A stretch of 64,000 bases of DNA, from positions 62,001 to 126,000 of the forward strand of contig SCVN01000023.1 of the NCBI GenBank assembly GCA_004296885.1. The letters are read 5' to 3'. Below are positions 16,971 through 26,233 of the stretch, piece by piece (the stretch's first letter is position 1; each line of letters begins with the position of its first letter). The stretch is from Nitrospirota bacterium (GTDB lineage: Bacteria; Nitrospirota; Nitrospiria; Nitrospirales; Nitrospiraceae). A model generated the notes under the pieces. It had not been told where the DNA came from. It ran no database searches and was given only the letters and a program-made list of their open reading frames with translations. A program made the position numbers and the translations under genes.

Positions 16971-18266
16971 ATGTCCTATTCTGCATCGCTTGAGTACCTC
17001 TTTGGGCTCCAGAAGCACGGGATCAAGCCGGGCCTGGACACCATCGCGCGATTGCTCGACGGTTTGGGGCGACCTCAGGAGGCGTATCCGACGCTGCACA
17101 TCGGCGGGACGAACGGGAAGGGGTCCACGGCGGCGATGGCGGCGGCCATGCTGCAGGCCGCCGGGTACCGGGTCGGGCTCTATACGTCGCCCCATCTCAT
17201 CGAGTTCCGCGAACGTGTTCGGGTAAATGGGGCGGTGATCCCCGAAGCGGCCGTGGCGGCGTTGACCGAACGCGTGGCCCGTTTGGCGGGGCAGGGGGCC
17301 CAGCCCACCTTCTTCGAATTTACGACGGCGCTGGCGTTTCAACATTTCGCCGAGGCGCGGGTGGAGGTGGCGGTGATCGAGGTGGGGCTGGGAGGGCGGT
17401 TCGACGCCACGAACATGATCGTGCCGCTGGCGTCGGCGATTACGACCGTCGCGCTGGACCATCAGGAGTACCTGGGTTCCAGTCTGGAGGCGATTGCCTT
17501 TGAGAAAGCGGGCATCGTGAAGCAGGATGTGCCGGTCGTCACCGGCCGGCTGAGGCCTCCGGCGGCGGACGTCGTGGCGCGGACGGCGAAGGAGCGGCAT
17601 GCGCCGCTCTGCCGGTTGGGTCGCGAATTCGAGGCCCAGGGAGACACCTTGATGGGGTTTACGTACAGGGGGATTCGGGATCAGCAGGAAGGCTTGATCT
17701 GTCCGTTGGCCGGCGCCCATCAGCTGGACAATGCCGCTTGCGCCCTGGCCTTGATGGAGCTGGTTTCGGAGCGAGGGCTTCCTGTTTCCGGGCAGGCGGT
17801 TCGCACCGGATTGCGCCAGACCTCCTGGGAGGGCCGGCTGGAAGTGGCCGAGCGTGCGCCCCTGTTGGTGCTGGACGGGGCACATAACCCGGAGGCGGGT
17901 GCGGCGCTGGCCGCCTACCTGACGTCCCATCGCGTGGCCCATCCCGGCTCGCGCGTGATCGTGGTGCTCGGGATGATGCGCGACAAGGACTTGGCCGGGT
18001 TCTGCGGGCTCTTGGCGCCCCTGGCCGACGAGCTGGTCCTGACCCAGGCGCAACTGACCCGCGCGGCGTCCGTCCATGAGCTGGCGTCGGTTCTCGGCGA
18101 GCGGGCGGCCGGCGCGCACCTGGCTCCGCATCCGGCCGAGGCTCTGGCTCTGGCCAGGCGGTTGGCCGTCACCGACGACCTGATCTGCGTCACGGGGTCC
18201 CTGATGCTGGTGGGCGACGTCAAGGCCCTTCTGCGCGGCTGCGGCCTGTCTCCCATCCGGGGTTGA
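16971..18266 (+). CDS. folC: Bifunctional folylpolyglutamate/dihydrofolate synthase
   Basis: A 431-residue Mur-ligase-family enzyme. The ATP-binding loop GGTNGKGST is at residues 45-53; SPHLIEFRERVRVNG, EVGLGGRFDATN and the second-domain LDGAHNPEAG follow. It adds glutamates to folates and may also make dihydrofolate. The length is typical. It lies between accD and lptD, and its TGA lies only two bases before the lptD ATG, suggesting coupling. The folate theme recurs in the FolB fusion at 10.8 kb. Confidence 0.95.
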   Translation: MSYSASLEYLFGLQKHGIKPGLDTIARLLDGLGRPQEAYPTLHIGGTNGKGSTAAMAAAMLQAAGYRVGLYTSPHLIEFRERVRVNGAVIPEAAVAALTERVARLAGQGAQPTFFEFTTALAFQHFAEARVEVAVIEVGLGGRFDATNMIVPLASAITTVALDHQEYLGSSLEAIAFEKAGIVKQDVPVVTGRLRPPAADVVARTAKERHAPLCRLGREFEAQGDTLMGFTYRGIRDQQEGLICPLAGAHQLDNAACALALMELVSERGLPVSGQAVRTGLRQTSWEGRLEVAERAPLLVLDGAHNPEAGAALAAYLTSHRVAHPGSRVIVVLGMMRDKDLAGFCGLLAPLADELVLTQAQLTRAASVHELASVLGERAAGAHLAPHPAEALALARRLAVTDDLICVTGSLMLVGDVKALLRGCGLSPIRG

Positions 18267-18268
18267 GG

Positions 18269-20665
18269 ATGGGCGATCGCTGCCGCCGTTCGGTCCTGCC
18301 GCTGCGCCTGTCCTGCCTCGCACTTGCGGCGATGGTCGCGGTCGGGACCGGCTGGGCCGCCCCGGCGGGGCCCTCCGATTCCAAACAAGCCCTCTCAACC
18401 CAGAACATCCAGACCCAGCCGATCCAGGCGTTCGCCGATCAGCTGACCTATCAAAACGATACCGAGGTTTACGAGGCCGTCGGATCGGTGGTGATCCTCC
18501 AAGGCATGATGCGGCTGACCGCGGACCGGGTCTGGATCAGTATGTTGTCCGGCAAGCTCACGGCTAAGGGACACGCGCACCTGACGGACCCGACGTCCGA
18601 ACTCAAGGCCGAGCAGTTGGATCTGGACATCAATACGGACGCGGGCCTGATCGTCGACGGAACCCTCTATATGAAGGACTCCAATACCTTGGTGACCGGT
18701 CGTCTGCTGCAACGATTCTCCGAAGACCATTACCGGGCCAAGGAAGGTTCGTTCACGAACTGCGACGCCAAGAACGGCGAAATTCCGGCCTGGCGGTTTA
18801 CGTTCAAGGACATGGATCTGAATGCGGGACAGAGTTTTTACGGCAAGGACCTGTGGTTCTGCGTCAACGACGTGCCGTTGGTGCCGCTGCCGGCCCTGAC
18901 CTATCCCGTCCAAACGGCGCGTAAAAGCGGCGCGCTGGTGCCGGAGCTCGGCTACGACAACAAGTTCGGCGCGCATTACCGACAGAGCTTTTTCTGGGCG
19001 ATCTCGCCCAGCCAGGACCTCCTGGTGACGCCGGACTATCTGAGTCAGCGGGGGTCCGGCGGCGACCTGGAGTACAAGTATATTCTGAACCGTCAATCCC
19101 GCGGCCAGTGGCTGCTCAGCTTTATCCAGGATAATGTGACCCACACGTCGCGCGCGCAAGCCATCGGGACACACGCCCAGCAATTCAACGACGACCTCTC
19201 GCTGCATATCAAGTCGAGCTTGCTGTCCGACCGGACCATTCTGAACAACCTCAGCAACTCCGGAACGTTGCGGGCCGCGCCCAGCCAGGAATCGGATTTC
19301 ACCCTCAACCAGCGGTATTCGCTCGGCAACATCTACTTGTTGGGTCAGTTCCTGCAGCCGGTCGGCGCCGGCAGTCCGAATACGTTCCAACGGCTGCCGG
19401 AGATCGGGTTCAATCTGTTCAACGTGGCGCCTCTCGACGGGCCGGCGCTCCTGGGCATGGAGAACACGTTCGTCAACTTTTACCGCGATCAGGGATTTCA
19501 GTTGAATCGGGTCGACCTCATGCCCACGCTCTCTACGGACGTGATCAATGTAGGGCATGTTGTGGGGATCACGCCGCAGTTGAAGCTGCGGGAGGTCTAT
19601 TACACGCGAGGCGTGACCACTGAGAAGACGGTGCATCGAGAGACTTTTTGGGCGAGCCTCGACGCGACGTCGCGCCTCTCCAGGAATTTTGCGAAAGAGG
19701 GCGGAAAAAGTCTCGTCCACACGATCGAACCGGATATCATCTACGAATATGTACCGCCCAGCGACCAGTCCCAGATCGTCCAGATCGATGCCGTGGACGA
19801 TCTGCCCAAGAAAAATCTATTGACCTATTCCTTACGCAGCCGGCTCTTGGAGATGGGCGCGGATGGCAATAACAGCAACTGGCTGGACTTGACTCTGGCG
19901 CAGAGCTATCACGTCGGGAGCACTCAGAACCAGGCCCGGCTCTTTCCCTTTTCCAACAGCCCTCTCTTTGCGTCCACGAGCCAGCCGTTGCAGCCGACAA
20001 TGGTCGCCGTGCAGGGGAAGAAATTCTCGGACCTCTGGCTCCGCGGCGTGGTTGGCAACAATGTCGGGACGCCGGCCCTTATGAATCCCATGTCGTTGAC
20101 CGTGGACGCCTTCTTCGATCCCTATCGGATGGACCTCAGCCAGTGGAACACGGATGTGCGCTATCAGGATCGAGACCAGTGGTATGTCGAGTTGGGGCAG
20201 CGTTACACGAACGAGGGTAATCGGGTCCGGCGCGGCGACATCTGGAACCCCATCTCCTTCAACGAGGTCTATGCCCCGACGCAGGCAGTCCACTATGCCA
20301 CAGGGACTGTTGCGTTCCGGGCGCCGCTCGGGTGGACCTTGGGGGCTAAAACTTACTACGACATGAAGTCAGGACAGAGGCCGGAGACGGATCTCGTCGG
20401 TGTCTATCAGAATCCCTGCAAATGCTGGTCCTTGGGCCTTTTTTACATTCAATTTCCAGACCGGGTACAGTACAATTTTCTTATCAGCCTGACCGGGATC
20501 GGCGCGACAGAAGGGTTCGGCACCCAGTTGATGAAAGCCATTCTGAACCCCTTGCTCAAGGACGAGAAGGGCCTGCCCTGGCCGACCTCGCCAACTCGGA
20601 GATCTTCGTCGTCGGGGGTGTCGCAACAGGGGCAGCCGGGCCAGCCTGGATTGGGCCGGTTCTGA
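18269..20665 (+). CDS. lptD: LPS-assembly outer membrane protein LptD
   Basis: A 798-residue outer membrane protein. A signal peptide (about residues 1-34) is followed by an OstA/LptA-like jellyroll (about 50-175; YEAVGSVVILQGMMRLTADR) and a long C-terminal barrel. Cysteines occur as TNCDAKN and WFCVND in the N-terminal part and as CKCW near the C-terminus; in E. coli LptD, N- and C-terminal Cys pairs form the maturation disulfides. It inserts lipopolysaccharide in the outer leaflet together with LptE. The ATG at 18269 is preferred over a TTG at 18263 that would overlap the folC stop. Confidence 0.93.
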   Translation: MGDRCRRSVLPLRLSCLALAAMVAVGTGWAAPAGPSDSKQALSTQNIQTQPIQAFADQLTYQNDTEVYEAVGSVVILQGMMRLTADRVWISMLSGKLTAKGHAHLTDPTSELKAEQLDLDINTDAGLIVDGTLYMKDSNTLVTGRLLQRFSEDHYRAKEGSFTNCDAKNGEIPAWRFTFKDMDLNAGQSFYGKDLWFCVNDVPLVPLPALTYPVQTARKSGALVPELGYDNKFGAHYRQSFFWAISPSQDLLVTPDYLSQRGSGGDLEYKYILNRQSRGQWLLSFIQDNVTHTSRAQAIGTHAQQFNDDLSLHIKSSLLSDRTILNNLSNSGTLRAAPSQESDFTLNQRYSLGNIYLLGQFLQPVGAGSPNTFQRLPEIGFNLFNVAPLDGPALLGMENTFVNFYRDQGFQLNRVDLMPTLSTDVINVGHVVGITPQLKLREVYYTRGVTTEKTVHRETFWASLDATSRLSRNFAKEGGKSLVHTIEPDIIYEYVPPSDQSQIVQIDAVDDLPKKNLLTYSLRSRLLEMGADGNNSNWLDLTLAQSYHVGSTQNQARLFPFSNSPLFASTSQPLQPTMVAVQGKKFSDLWLRGVVGNNVGTPALMNPMSLTVDAFFDPYRMDLSQWNTDVRYQDRDQWYVELGQRYTNEGNRVRRGDIWNPISFNEVYAPTQAVHYATGTVAFRAPLGWTLGAKTYYDMKSGQRPETDLVGVYQNPCKCWSLGLFYIQFPDRVQYNFLISLTGIGATEGFGTQLMKAILNPLLKDEKGLPWPTSPTRRSSSSGVSQQGQPGQPGLGRF

Positions 20666-20687
20666 GGGCGCCCGATGGAGGTCTGTG

Positions 20688-21233
20688 ATGCGACGTAGGC
20701 CAAGGGCCATCTGGTCGGCGCTGGCGGGGCTAGGATGCCTGTCCCTGCTTGTGGCGGGCTTGTGGGCCACGGCTGTGCCGGCTGCGTCTTTCGATCAGCC
20801 ACGGGACCATCTGAAACGGGCCAAGGTCTTTCTGGCCGCGGGAGATTACCGTCATGCGGTTGAGGCCTGTCAACGTGAGGTTGAGGAGGCCCCCTCGGTC
20901 CAGAGCTATATCTATCTCACCTACATCTACCAGGCGATCGATGGCTACTTGGAGGCTATGGCCAAAGCCGATCGGTGGGTGGCGGTGGAGCAGCTGTACC
21001 TGAACCTGGCCACGCGTAATACAGAAGATCTGACCGATCCGCCTGACGTGCTGGCGCGGATCGCCAAGGAACTGATCCAGGAAAGTGTCAGGCGGCAATC
21101 GGACGTGACCGCCGCCATGGCCACGCGCCTGGATAAGGCGACGGCCGAACGGCTTTGGACGCAGCAGACAGCCTGGCGGGCGGCCCATCCGGACGATTGG
21201 TGGAGCGGCGTGCCGGAGGCCTGGAATTGGTAG
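20688..21233 (+). CDS. Signal-peptide-bearing TPR-like hypothetical protein
   Basis: A 181-residue exported protein. The signal sequence (LAGLGCLSLLVAGLWATAVPAAS) precedes a tetratricopeptide-like helix pair (HLKRAKVFLAAGDYRHAVEACQREVEEAP) and further helices. The C-terminus is Trp-rich (DDWWSGVPEAWNW). TPR proteins of this size often scaffold envelope complexes, but the partner is unknown. GGAGG lies shortly before the ATG at 20688. The 22-base spacing from lptD suggests one transcript. Confidence 0.7.
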   Translation: MRRRPRAIWSALAGLGCLSLLVAGLWATAVPAASFDQPRDHLKRAKVFLAAGDYRHAVEACQREVEEAPSVQSYIYLTYIYQAIDGYLEAMAKADRWVAVEQLYLNLATRNTEDLTDPPDVLARIAKELIQESVRRQSDVTAAMATRLDKATAERLWTQQTAWRAAHPDDWWSGVPEAWNW

Positions 21234-21275
21234 GGGGAGCGTAGCGGTTGGCCGCCTTTCGTGCTCGCAGAACGC

Positions 21276-21291
21276 GCACTTCGGAAAGTGC
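21276..21291. terminator. GCACTT-CGGA-AAGTGC hairpin downstream of the TPR gene
   Basis: A perfect 6-base stem with a CGGA tetraloop sits in the 227-base spacer before trxA. There is no downstream T-run, so an intrinsic terminator is only a possibility; the surrounding GCGCGC words suggest it may instead be part of a repeat. Confidence 0.3.
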
Positions 21292-21387
21292 TCGTCCCAT
21301 GCGCGCAGTTGAAGGCCGCCCAATCGCCGCTCGGAAAAGAAAGAGGGATAAGGGCGCGAGGTAGAAAAACAGGGGGCAACCGTTCGG

Positions 21388-21417
21388 TTGACAGTCTAAA
21401 CGACGGTAGGATACGAT
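21388..21417 (+). promoter_or_regulatory. Candidate sigma-70 promoter for trxA
   Basis: TTGACA (21388-21393) and TACGAT (21412-21417) are 18 bases apart. The predicted transcript starts about 37 bases before the GTG start of trxA. Confidence 0.5.
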
Positions 21418-21460
21418 GCGCTCCTACCGGTGGGGAAACGTCATTCGAAGGAGGCGATCC

Positions 21461-21808
21461 GTGGCAGGACAGGCATTGCAGGTGAGCGACAGCAGTTGGG
21501 ATGCCCAGGTTATGAAGGCGCCGGGCCTGGTGATGGTGGATTTCTGGGCCGTGTGGTGCGGGCCCTGCCAGATGGTCGCGCCGATCATCGAAGAATTGGC
21601 GACCGAGTATGCGGGCAAAGTAAAAGTCATGAAGCTGAACACCGACGAGAATCCGGAAGTGGCCGGACGATACCAGGTGATGAGCATTCCGACGATTTTG
21701 TTCTTCAAGAACGGGCAGCCGGTGGAGAAACTTGTCGGTGCGAGGCCCAAGCGGCAGTTTAAGGAAACGATCGATTCGCTTTTGGCGCAAGCGACTCCCT
21801 CCGCTTAA
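21461..21808 (+). CDS. trxA: Thioredoxin
   Basis: A 115-residue thioredoxin with the redox motif WCGPC at residues 32-36 inside VDFWAVWCGPCQMVAPI and the cis-Pro in MSIPTILFFKNG. It reduces protein disulfides in the cytoplasm and could serve the thiol peroxidase (Bcp) and ribonucleotide reductase in this window. A GTG start at 21461 is chosen since GAAGGAGGCG lies seven bases upstream; an ATG at 21416 falls inside the promoter and is rejected. Confidence 0.95.
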   Translation: MAGQALQVSDSSWDAQVMKAPGLVMVDFWAVWCGPCQMVAPIIEELATEYAGKVKVMKLNTDENPEVAGRYQVMSIPTILFFKNGQPVEKLVGARPKRQFKETIDSLLAQATPSA

Positions 21809-21810
21809 GA

Positions 21811-21996
21811 GGATGGTGAAAAAGTCCTCCGACTGCGTTCTCGCATCGCGCAGGCCCTCAACGGATCGTACGAACAAGAGGCAAGGTACATCTCCGCTCG
21901 CATGTGATCGAAGCGAGCGGTTCAAGCGAAGCTCGGTATGTACCTCATCGGGCCTTCACTCGCTGCGGCCTTGTCGAGAGGCCATTTTGACCATCC
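21811..21996. repeat. Palindromic intergenic element, family R1 copy 2 (186 bp, nested inverted repeats)
   Basis: Outer arms GGATGGTgAAAA / TTTTgACCATCC enclose CCTCCGACTGCGTTCTCGC and GCTGCGGCCTTGTCGAGAGG, as in the 84-bp copy at 13114. The centre is longer and holds two further perfect inverted repeats: AGGTACAT (21884) with ATGTACCT (21938), and CCGCTCGC (21894) with GCGAGCGG (21913). The whole could fold into a branched stem. It occupies the entire trxA-recN spacer. Confidence 0.65.
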
Positions 21997-22020
21997 TGAT
22001 CCATTAAGGTTGCGGCTCGT

Positions 22021-23721
22021 ATGCTCACCGAGCTGCGCATCGCCAACTTCGCGGTCATCGAACAGCTCCATCTTGAATTTTCCAGCGGGTTCCAGGTCCT
22101 GACCGGAGAGACCGGTGCGGGCAAGTCCATCCTCGTGGATGCCCTGGCCCTTCTGATCGGGGGGCGGGCCGCGAACGATCAGATCAGGGCCGAATCCGAA
22201 GAGGCAGAGCTGCAGGCCTCCTTTTCCATCCCGGCCAAGAGCCCTCTCATTGCCAGCCTTCGGGATTGCGGGGTCTTGGCTCCCGACGAAACCGAGCTCA
22301 TCATCCGGCGTATCCTGTCCCGATCGGGCCGGAACCGAGTTTATCTCAACGGCCGGCTCACCCCGCTCCATCAGGTACAGAGCTTGGCCGGCACCCTCAT
22401 TGACATTCACGGCCAGCACGAGCAGCAATCCTTGCTGGCGGCTCAGACGCAGTTGGACGCCCTGGATGCCTTCGGGCAGTTGGGCGAAGCCTGCCAGGCC
22501 TACGCCACGCGATTCGAAGCCTGGCGTGTTCAGCAGCAAGCGCTCAATGAGGCGGTCCGGCTGGCCGCCGAGCGGCAAGCGAAAGAAGATTTCATTCGGT
22601 TTCAGCACAAGGAACTGGCGGAAGCGGAGCTCCGCTCCGGAGAGGAAGAAGCCTTGGAGTCAGAGCGCCGCCGGCTGAGCCACTCCCAACGGCTGGGGCA
22701 ACTGAGCGACGAGGCCTATGAGCTGCTGTATGGAGCGGAATCTTCGTCGTTAGGCTCTCTGGGCGCGGTGGCCCAGCGCTTGAAAGAGTTGGCGGGGATT
22801 GATCCGGAGGCGGTCGAATGGACCGGACTCTGTGAGAGTGCCACCGTCGAGCTGCGCGAGTTGGCCGGGCGGCTGCGCGATTACCGGCAGGGGCTGGAAC
22901 ATGATCCGGATCGGTTGGCGCAAATCGAGGAGCGGCTGGACAAGCTCCAGCGGCTGAAAAAGAAGTATGGAGCGGCGGGAGCGGCGGCGACGGTCGCTCA
23001 ATTGCTGGCGAAGCTGGAGCAATTGCAGGGGGAGCTGGAGGGACTGGATCAGAGCGAGTCACACTTGGCCGACTTGCGCGAGAAGGTGATAGGAGCGGAG
23101 CGGGACGCGGTGGCCTCGGCCGAGCGGCTGTCGGAGGGGCGGAAAAAAGCGGCCAAGAAGCTGGAGGCCCGGGTCAAGGCGGAGCTGTCGGCGCTGCGCA
23201 TGGAACAGACCCAGTTCCAAATTGCCGTCGCATCGGATCGAAGCGAGGCGGCGCTGGGGCCGACCGGCTGCGATCGGGTGGAATTCCTGCTTTCTGCGAA
23301 CCCCGGCGAACCGCTGCAGCCGATGGCAAAGGTCGCCTCGGGCGGCGAGCTCTCGCGGATCATGTTGGCGCTCAAGACCGTGTTGGCGGAGAGCGACGGT
23401 GTGCCCGTGCTGATCTTTGACGAAGTGGATCAGGGCGTCGGGGGTGCAGTGGCGGCGGTGATGGGCAAACGGCTCAAGGCCCTGGCTGCCTATCACCAGG
23501 TCTTTTGCATCACGCATCTGCCCCAGATCGCGTCCCAGGCCGGGGCCCATTATGTGGTGGAAAAGACCGTGACGAAGAAACGCACGGTGACCACGGCGCG
23601 GCGGCTCGATCAGACCGGACGGAAGGAAGAAGTCGCGCGCATGATGGGCGGCCTCGCCATCACCAAGAATGTGCGGGAGGCGGCGGCGGAGATGATCGGG
23701 GGGGCGGAAGACGGGGATTAG
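22021..23721 (+). CDS. recN: DNA repair protein RecN (SMC-like ATPase)
   Basis: A 566-residue SMC-family protein acting in double-strand break repair. Walker A GETGAGKSI is at residues 29-37, followed by DALALLIGGRA; Walker B is FDEVDQGVGG near residue 475, preceded by the signature VASGGELSRIMLALK. Between them lie two coiled-coil arms around residues 150-400. The start MLTELRIANFAVIEQL is typical. It is convergent with the PP2C gene, whose stop overlaps the recN end by four bases. Confidence 0.95.
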   Translation: MLTELRIANFAVIEQLHLEFSSGFQVLTGETGAGKSILVDALALLIGGRAANDQIRAESEEAELQASFSIPAKSPLIASLRDCGVLAPDETELIIRRILSRSGRNRVYLNGRLTPLHQVQSLAGTLIDIHGQHEQQSLLAAQTQLDALDAFGQLGEACQAYATRFEAWRVQQQALNEAVRLAAERQAKEDFIRFQHKELAEAELRSGEEEALESERRRLSHSQRLGQLSDEAYELLYGAESSSLGSLGAVAQRLKELAGIDPEAVEWTGLCESATVELRELAGRLRDYRQGLEHDPDRLAQIEERLDKLQRLKKKYGAAGAAATVAQLLAKLEQLQGELEGLDQSESHLADLREKVIGAERDAVASAERLSEGRKKAAKKLEARVKAELSALRMEQTQFQIAVASDRSEAALGPTGCDRVEFLLSANPGEPLQPMAKVASGGELSRIMLALKTVLAESDGVPVLIFDEVDQGVGGAVAAVMGKRLKALAAYHQVFCITHLPQIASQAGAHYVVEKTVTKKRTVTTARRLDQTGRKEEVARMMGGLAITKNVREAAAEMIGGAEDGD

Positions 23722-24494
23722 GCCATCCCGATCTGATCGCTGACCAACAACACAGTCACGTTGTCCTGTCCGCCCCGTTCGTTGGCCAAGCGCACCAACT
23801 CGTCGCAGACCGCTTGCGTATCCTCTCCATAGCCAGCAAGAGCGTTCAGGATCTCGCCATCGCTCAACATCTTCGTCAACCCGTCGGTGCATAAGAGTAT
23901 CCGGTCCCCGGTCTGCAAGCGCAGGGAGAGGAGGTCCGGCTCCACCTGTGCCGCGATACCCAAGGCGCGGGTGAGCATGTGCCGAAGATGGTGCGTGGCG
24001 GCATCCTGCGCCGAAAGGAGCCCGGCCCGCACCTGATCCTCCACCCACGAATGGTCTCTGGTGAGTTGGGACAGGGCGCCATCACGGTGCAGGTAGGCGC
24101 GACTGTCCCCCACGTGGGCCAATGTCGCCCGGGCTTGAGGGAATCCCTCGATGTGCAGCGCGATGAGCGTCGTGCCCATGCCTTTATATTCGGGGCGTGC
24201 ATTGCCCTCCGCATGGAGCGCGACGTTGGCCTGGATCACGGCTTGGCGCAACCCGTCAGCGCGGTCGCAGGAGCCTGGTCTTCCCGCGCCGGCCAGCTTG
24301 GCCATGTGTGTTGCTGTGGTGGCGACCGCCACTTGGCTTGCCACGTCGCCTCCCGGATGGCCGCCCATCCCGTCGGCGATGATCCACAAGCCAAGCTCGT
24401 CCCGGAGAAATAGTGCATCCTGGTTGGCCTGGCGCACTAGGCCAACGTCTGTCCTGCCGGCCCCGTACCATCTGGCACCAGGTAATCGGCTCAT
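23718..24494 (-). CDS. PP2C-family serine/threonine protein phosphatase
   Basis: A 258-residue PPM phosphatase. Metal-site motifs in order: GLVRQANQDALFL, IIADGMGGHPGGDVAS, GTTLIALHI, ATLAHVGDSRAYLHR, LLCTDGLTKML and GGQDNVTVLLV. No sensor or membrane domain is attached, so it is a stand-alone cytoplasmic enzyme like bacterial Stp. No protein kinase gene is adjacent. Its start overlaps the end of the YprB-like gene by four bases on the same strand, so the two are probably transcribed together. Confidence 0.92.
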   Translation of the reverse strand: MSRLPGARWYGAGRTDVGLVRQANQDALFLRDELGLWIIADGMGGHPGGDVASQVAVATTATHMAKLAGAGRPGSCDRADGLRQAVIQANVALHAEGNARPEYKGMGTTLIALHIEGFPQARATLAHVGDSRAYLHRDGALSQLTRDHSWVEDQVRAGLLSAQDAATHHLRHMLTRALGIAAQVEPDLLSLRLQTGDRILLCTDGLTKMLSDGEILNALAGYGEDTQAVCDELVRLANERGGQDNVTVLLVSDQIGMA

Positions 24495-25261
24495 GCCCGG
24501 GAGGCCCCCGCAGTTCGGTAGCGGGCTACCAAGCGGTCGTAAAACGTATCGGCCAGGGGTTCCAGATTGCGGACGTCGGCGGCGTTATAGTGGAGCAGTC
24601 GTTCCAGGGAAGTCGCCCGGCCCTGCTGCCACTCGTTCCAGAGGCGTACCGCTTCCCAACCATCAAGTCCTTGCACGTCGGCAGCACGTTCGAGACCCAT
24701 CTGCGCCTCGATCTGTTTCAGCCCTCCTGTCAGCCCCAGCCGCCTGGCGGCGAAGCACAGGTCCATATGGGGCTGATCGAGGATCAGGCCGGGGAATTTC
24801 GCGCGTAGGTAGGGGAGGTCGAAGACGCTTCCAAAGAAGGTGACGATAAGATCGTAGGGGGCCAATGCCCTGCTCAATCGCGCCTCGGTGAGCGAATCGC
24901 CTTGCACGAGTTGGGTCAGGCACCCGTTGGCGTAGAGCCCGACCACCGTCACCTCGCCGGTTGCGGGCGGCTCACCGGTGGTTTCGATATCCAGGTACAC
25001 CGCTTTGGGTTTGAAGGTGTCGAACAGTCGCCAGTGGTCGCGCGGTTTCAGGCATTGGGCGAAGTAGCGGGCACGGCCCTGCTCCAACTGGCGGATGGCG
25101 GCCGCGATGTCCCGGTCGTAGAGTGTCTTGCGGCCAACGCTGAGGCCGGTGGGCGAGGGATTATGCAGGAACGTCTGCCAGTCGGGAATGCCGTGGTCCC
25201 ACCAGCGCCGTTCTGTATATTCGCCGACGCCTTTGAGCAGGACGAAAGTGGATTGCAGCAT
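24491..25261 (-). CDS. YprB-like RNase H-fold (DEDD) exonuclease domain protein
   Basis: A 256-residue protein with a ribonuclease H-like DEDD exonuclease fold: YLDIETTG (residues about 89-96) carries the first Asp and Glu, FFGSVFDLPYLRAKFP the second Asp region, and YNAADVRNLEPL the final Asp. The region before the fold (TLYDRDIAAAIRQL) resembles the B. subtilis YprB family. Its nucleic acid substrate is unknown. It has the PP2C phosphatase gene directly downstream with a 4-base overlap. Confidence 0.75.
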   Translation of the reverse strand: MLQSTFVLLKGVGEYTERRWWDHGIPDWQTFLHNPSPTGLSVGRKTLYDRDIAAAIRQLEQGRARYFAQCLKPRDHWRLFDTFKPKAVYLDIETTGEPPATGEVTVVGLYANGCLTQLVQGDSLTEARLSRALAPYDLIVTFFGSVFDLPYLRAKFPGLILDQPHMDLCFAARRLGLTGGLKQIEAQMGLERAADVQGLDGWEAVRLWNEWQQGRATSLERLLHYNAADVRNLEPLADTFYDRLVARYRTAGASRA

Positions 25262-25407
25262 GGTGATAGTGACGCAATTTCACAGAGTTGTCGCGACTGT
25301 GGCGCGGATTCTAGCCTTGATTTAGGGAGGGAAACAAGTTAAATTCCGCGCAGGGCTTGTGGCAGCCCCAGAAGAAACAAAACCGGAACGTGGGGGCTCG
25401 GTCGAGT

Positions 25408-25794
25408 ATGGCGGACAACGGCACCAAACGCATCACGATCAAGATCGGCGGGGTGAAACTGGAAGCGGAATTGAAGAACAATAAGACCACCGAGGCGATT
25501 TATGCGGCGTTGCCGGTCGAAGCCTCTGTGAACAGCTGGGGCGAGGAGTTTTATTTCAAGATGCCGGGGGTCAAGGACCATCGGGAGATCGCGACGACGC
25601 AGGTGAAAGTCGGCGATGTGGCTTTCTGGGGGGTGGGGGAAGTCCTCGCCATCTTCTTCGGCCGGACGCCGATGAGTATGGGGCCCGATCCCGTGCCCGC
25701 CGACCGGGTCAATGTGATCGGCCGGATCGTGGGCGATGCGACCCAGTTGCGACAGGCCCTGGGGGCGACCACCATCCGGGTCGACAAGGCATGA
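25408..25794 (+). CDS. Cyclophilin-like fold protein (TM1367 family)
   Basis: A 128-residue protein starting MADNGTKRITIKIGG. It has the cyclophilin-like TM1367-family features: KTTEAIYAALPVEASVNSWGEE, EEFYFKMPG, GDVAFWGVGEVLAIFFGRTP and a final VIGRIVGD. These proteins share the cyclophilin barrel but are not known to be proline isomerases. An in-frame Met 51 bases upstream is possible but adds unconserved residues. It is followed by two DUF507 genes on the same strand. Confidence 0.75.
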   Translation: MADNGTKRITIKIGGVKLEAELKNNKTTEAIYAALPVEASVNSWGEEFYFKMPGVKDHREIATTQVKVGDVAFWGVGEVLAIFFGRTPMSMGPDPVPADRVNVIGRIVGDATQLRQALGATTIRVDKA

Positions 25795-25843
25795 GCCGAA
25801 TCATGCACCGTGTGTCGGATGGCTCCGGTATCGCGGGGGACAG

Positions 25844-26125
25844 ATGAAGCTCTCGAAGGAACGGGTGACCCATCTGGCGCAGACCCTGGGCGCTCGGCTC
25901 CAGGCCCAGGGGCATCTGGACCTGACCGGAACGCCGAAAGCCCTGGCGGAAGCGCTGGAGCAGGCAATCACGGAAGAACTCATGGTCGAGGATCGCCTCA
26001 ACGCGGAGATCCGCGGCCTCATGAAGGCCTATGAAGCCGAGATCGAACAGGGGCGGGTGGACTATCAGAAGATGTTTACGATGATCAAAAGCAAGCTGGT
26101 TCGGGATCGGGGGCTCATTCTTTAA
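25844..26125 (+). CDS. DUF507 protein, first of a tandem pair
   Basis: A 93-residue all-helical protein of the DUF507 family: MKLSKERVTHLAQTL, then LEQAITEELMVEDRLNAEIRGLM, and KSKLVRDRGLIL at the end. The family has no known function. A second member follows 108 bases later. The two are about 25-30 percent alike by eye and share the order short helix, acidic helix with two Glu, C-terminal Lys/Arg helix. The protein upstream is cyclophilin-like. Confidence 0.8.
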   Translation: MKLSKERVTHLAQTLGARLQAQGHLDLTGTPKALAEALEQAITEELMVEDRLNAEIRGLMKAYEAEIEQGRVDYQKMFTMIKSKLVRDRGLIL

Positions 26126-26224
26126 CGCGGAAAGCTGAACGATGCATGATGAACGAAGAGCTGTGAATGTAAAGTCTGATCGCATCGACTTTATATTGCC
26201 GCGGTCGTTATTTGGCGTTCATCG
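26126..26224. repeat. Dispersed intergenic repeat of the ATGATGAACGC family, copy 3
   Basis: The spacer between the two DUF507 genes has GAAAGCTGAACGATGCATGA next to TGAACGAAG, and ends GGCGTTCATCGG. The words match the copies before accD and recA. The middle is richer in A and T and seems unrelated. Confidence 0.4.
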
Positions 26225-26233
26225 GTGAGTGCA

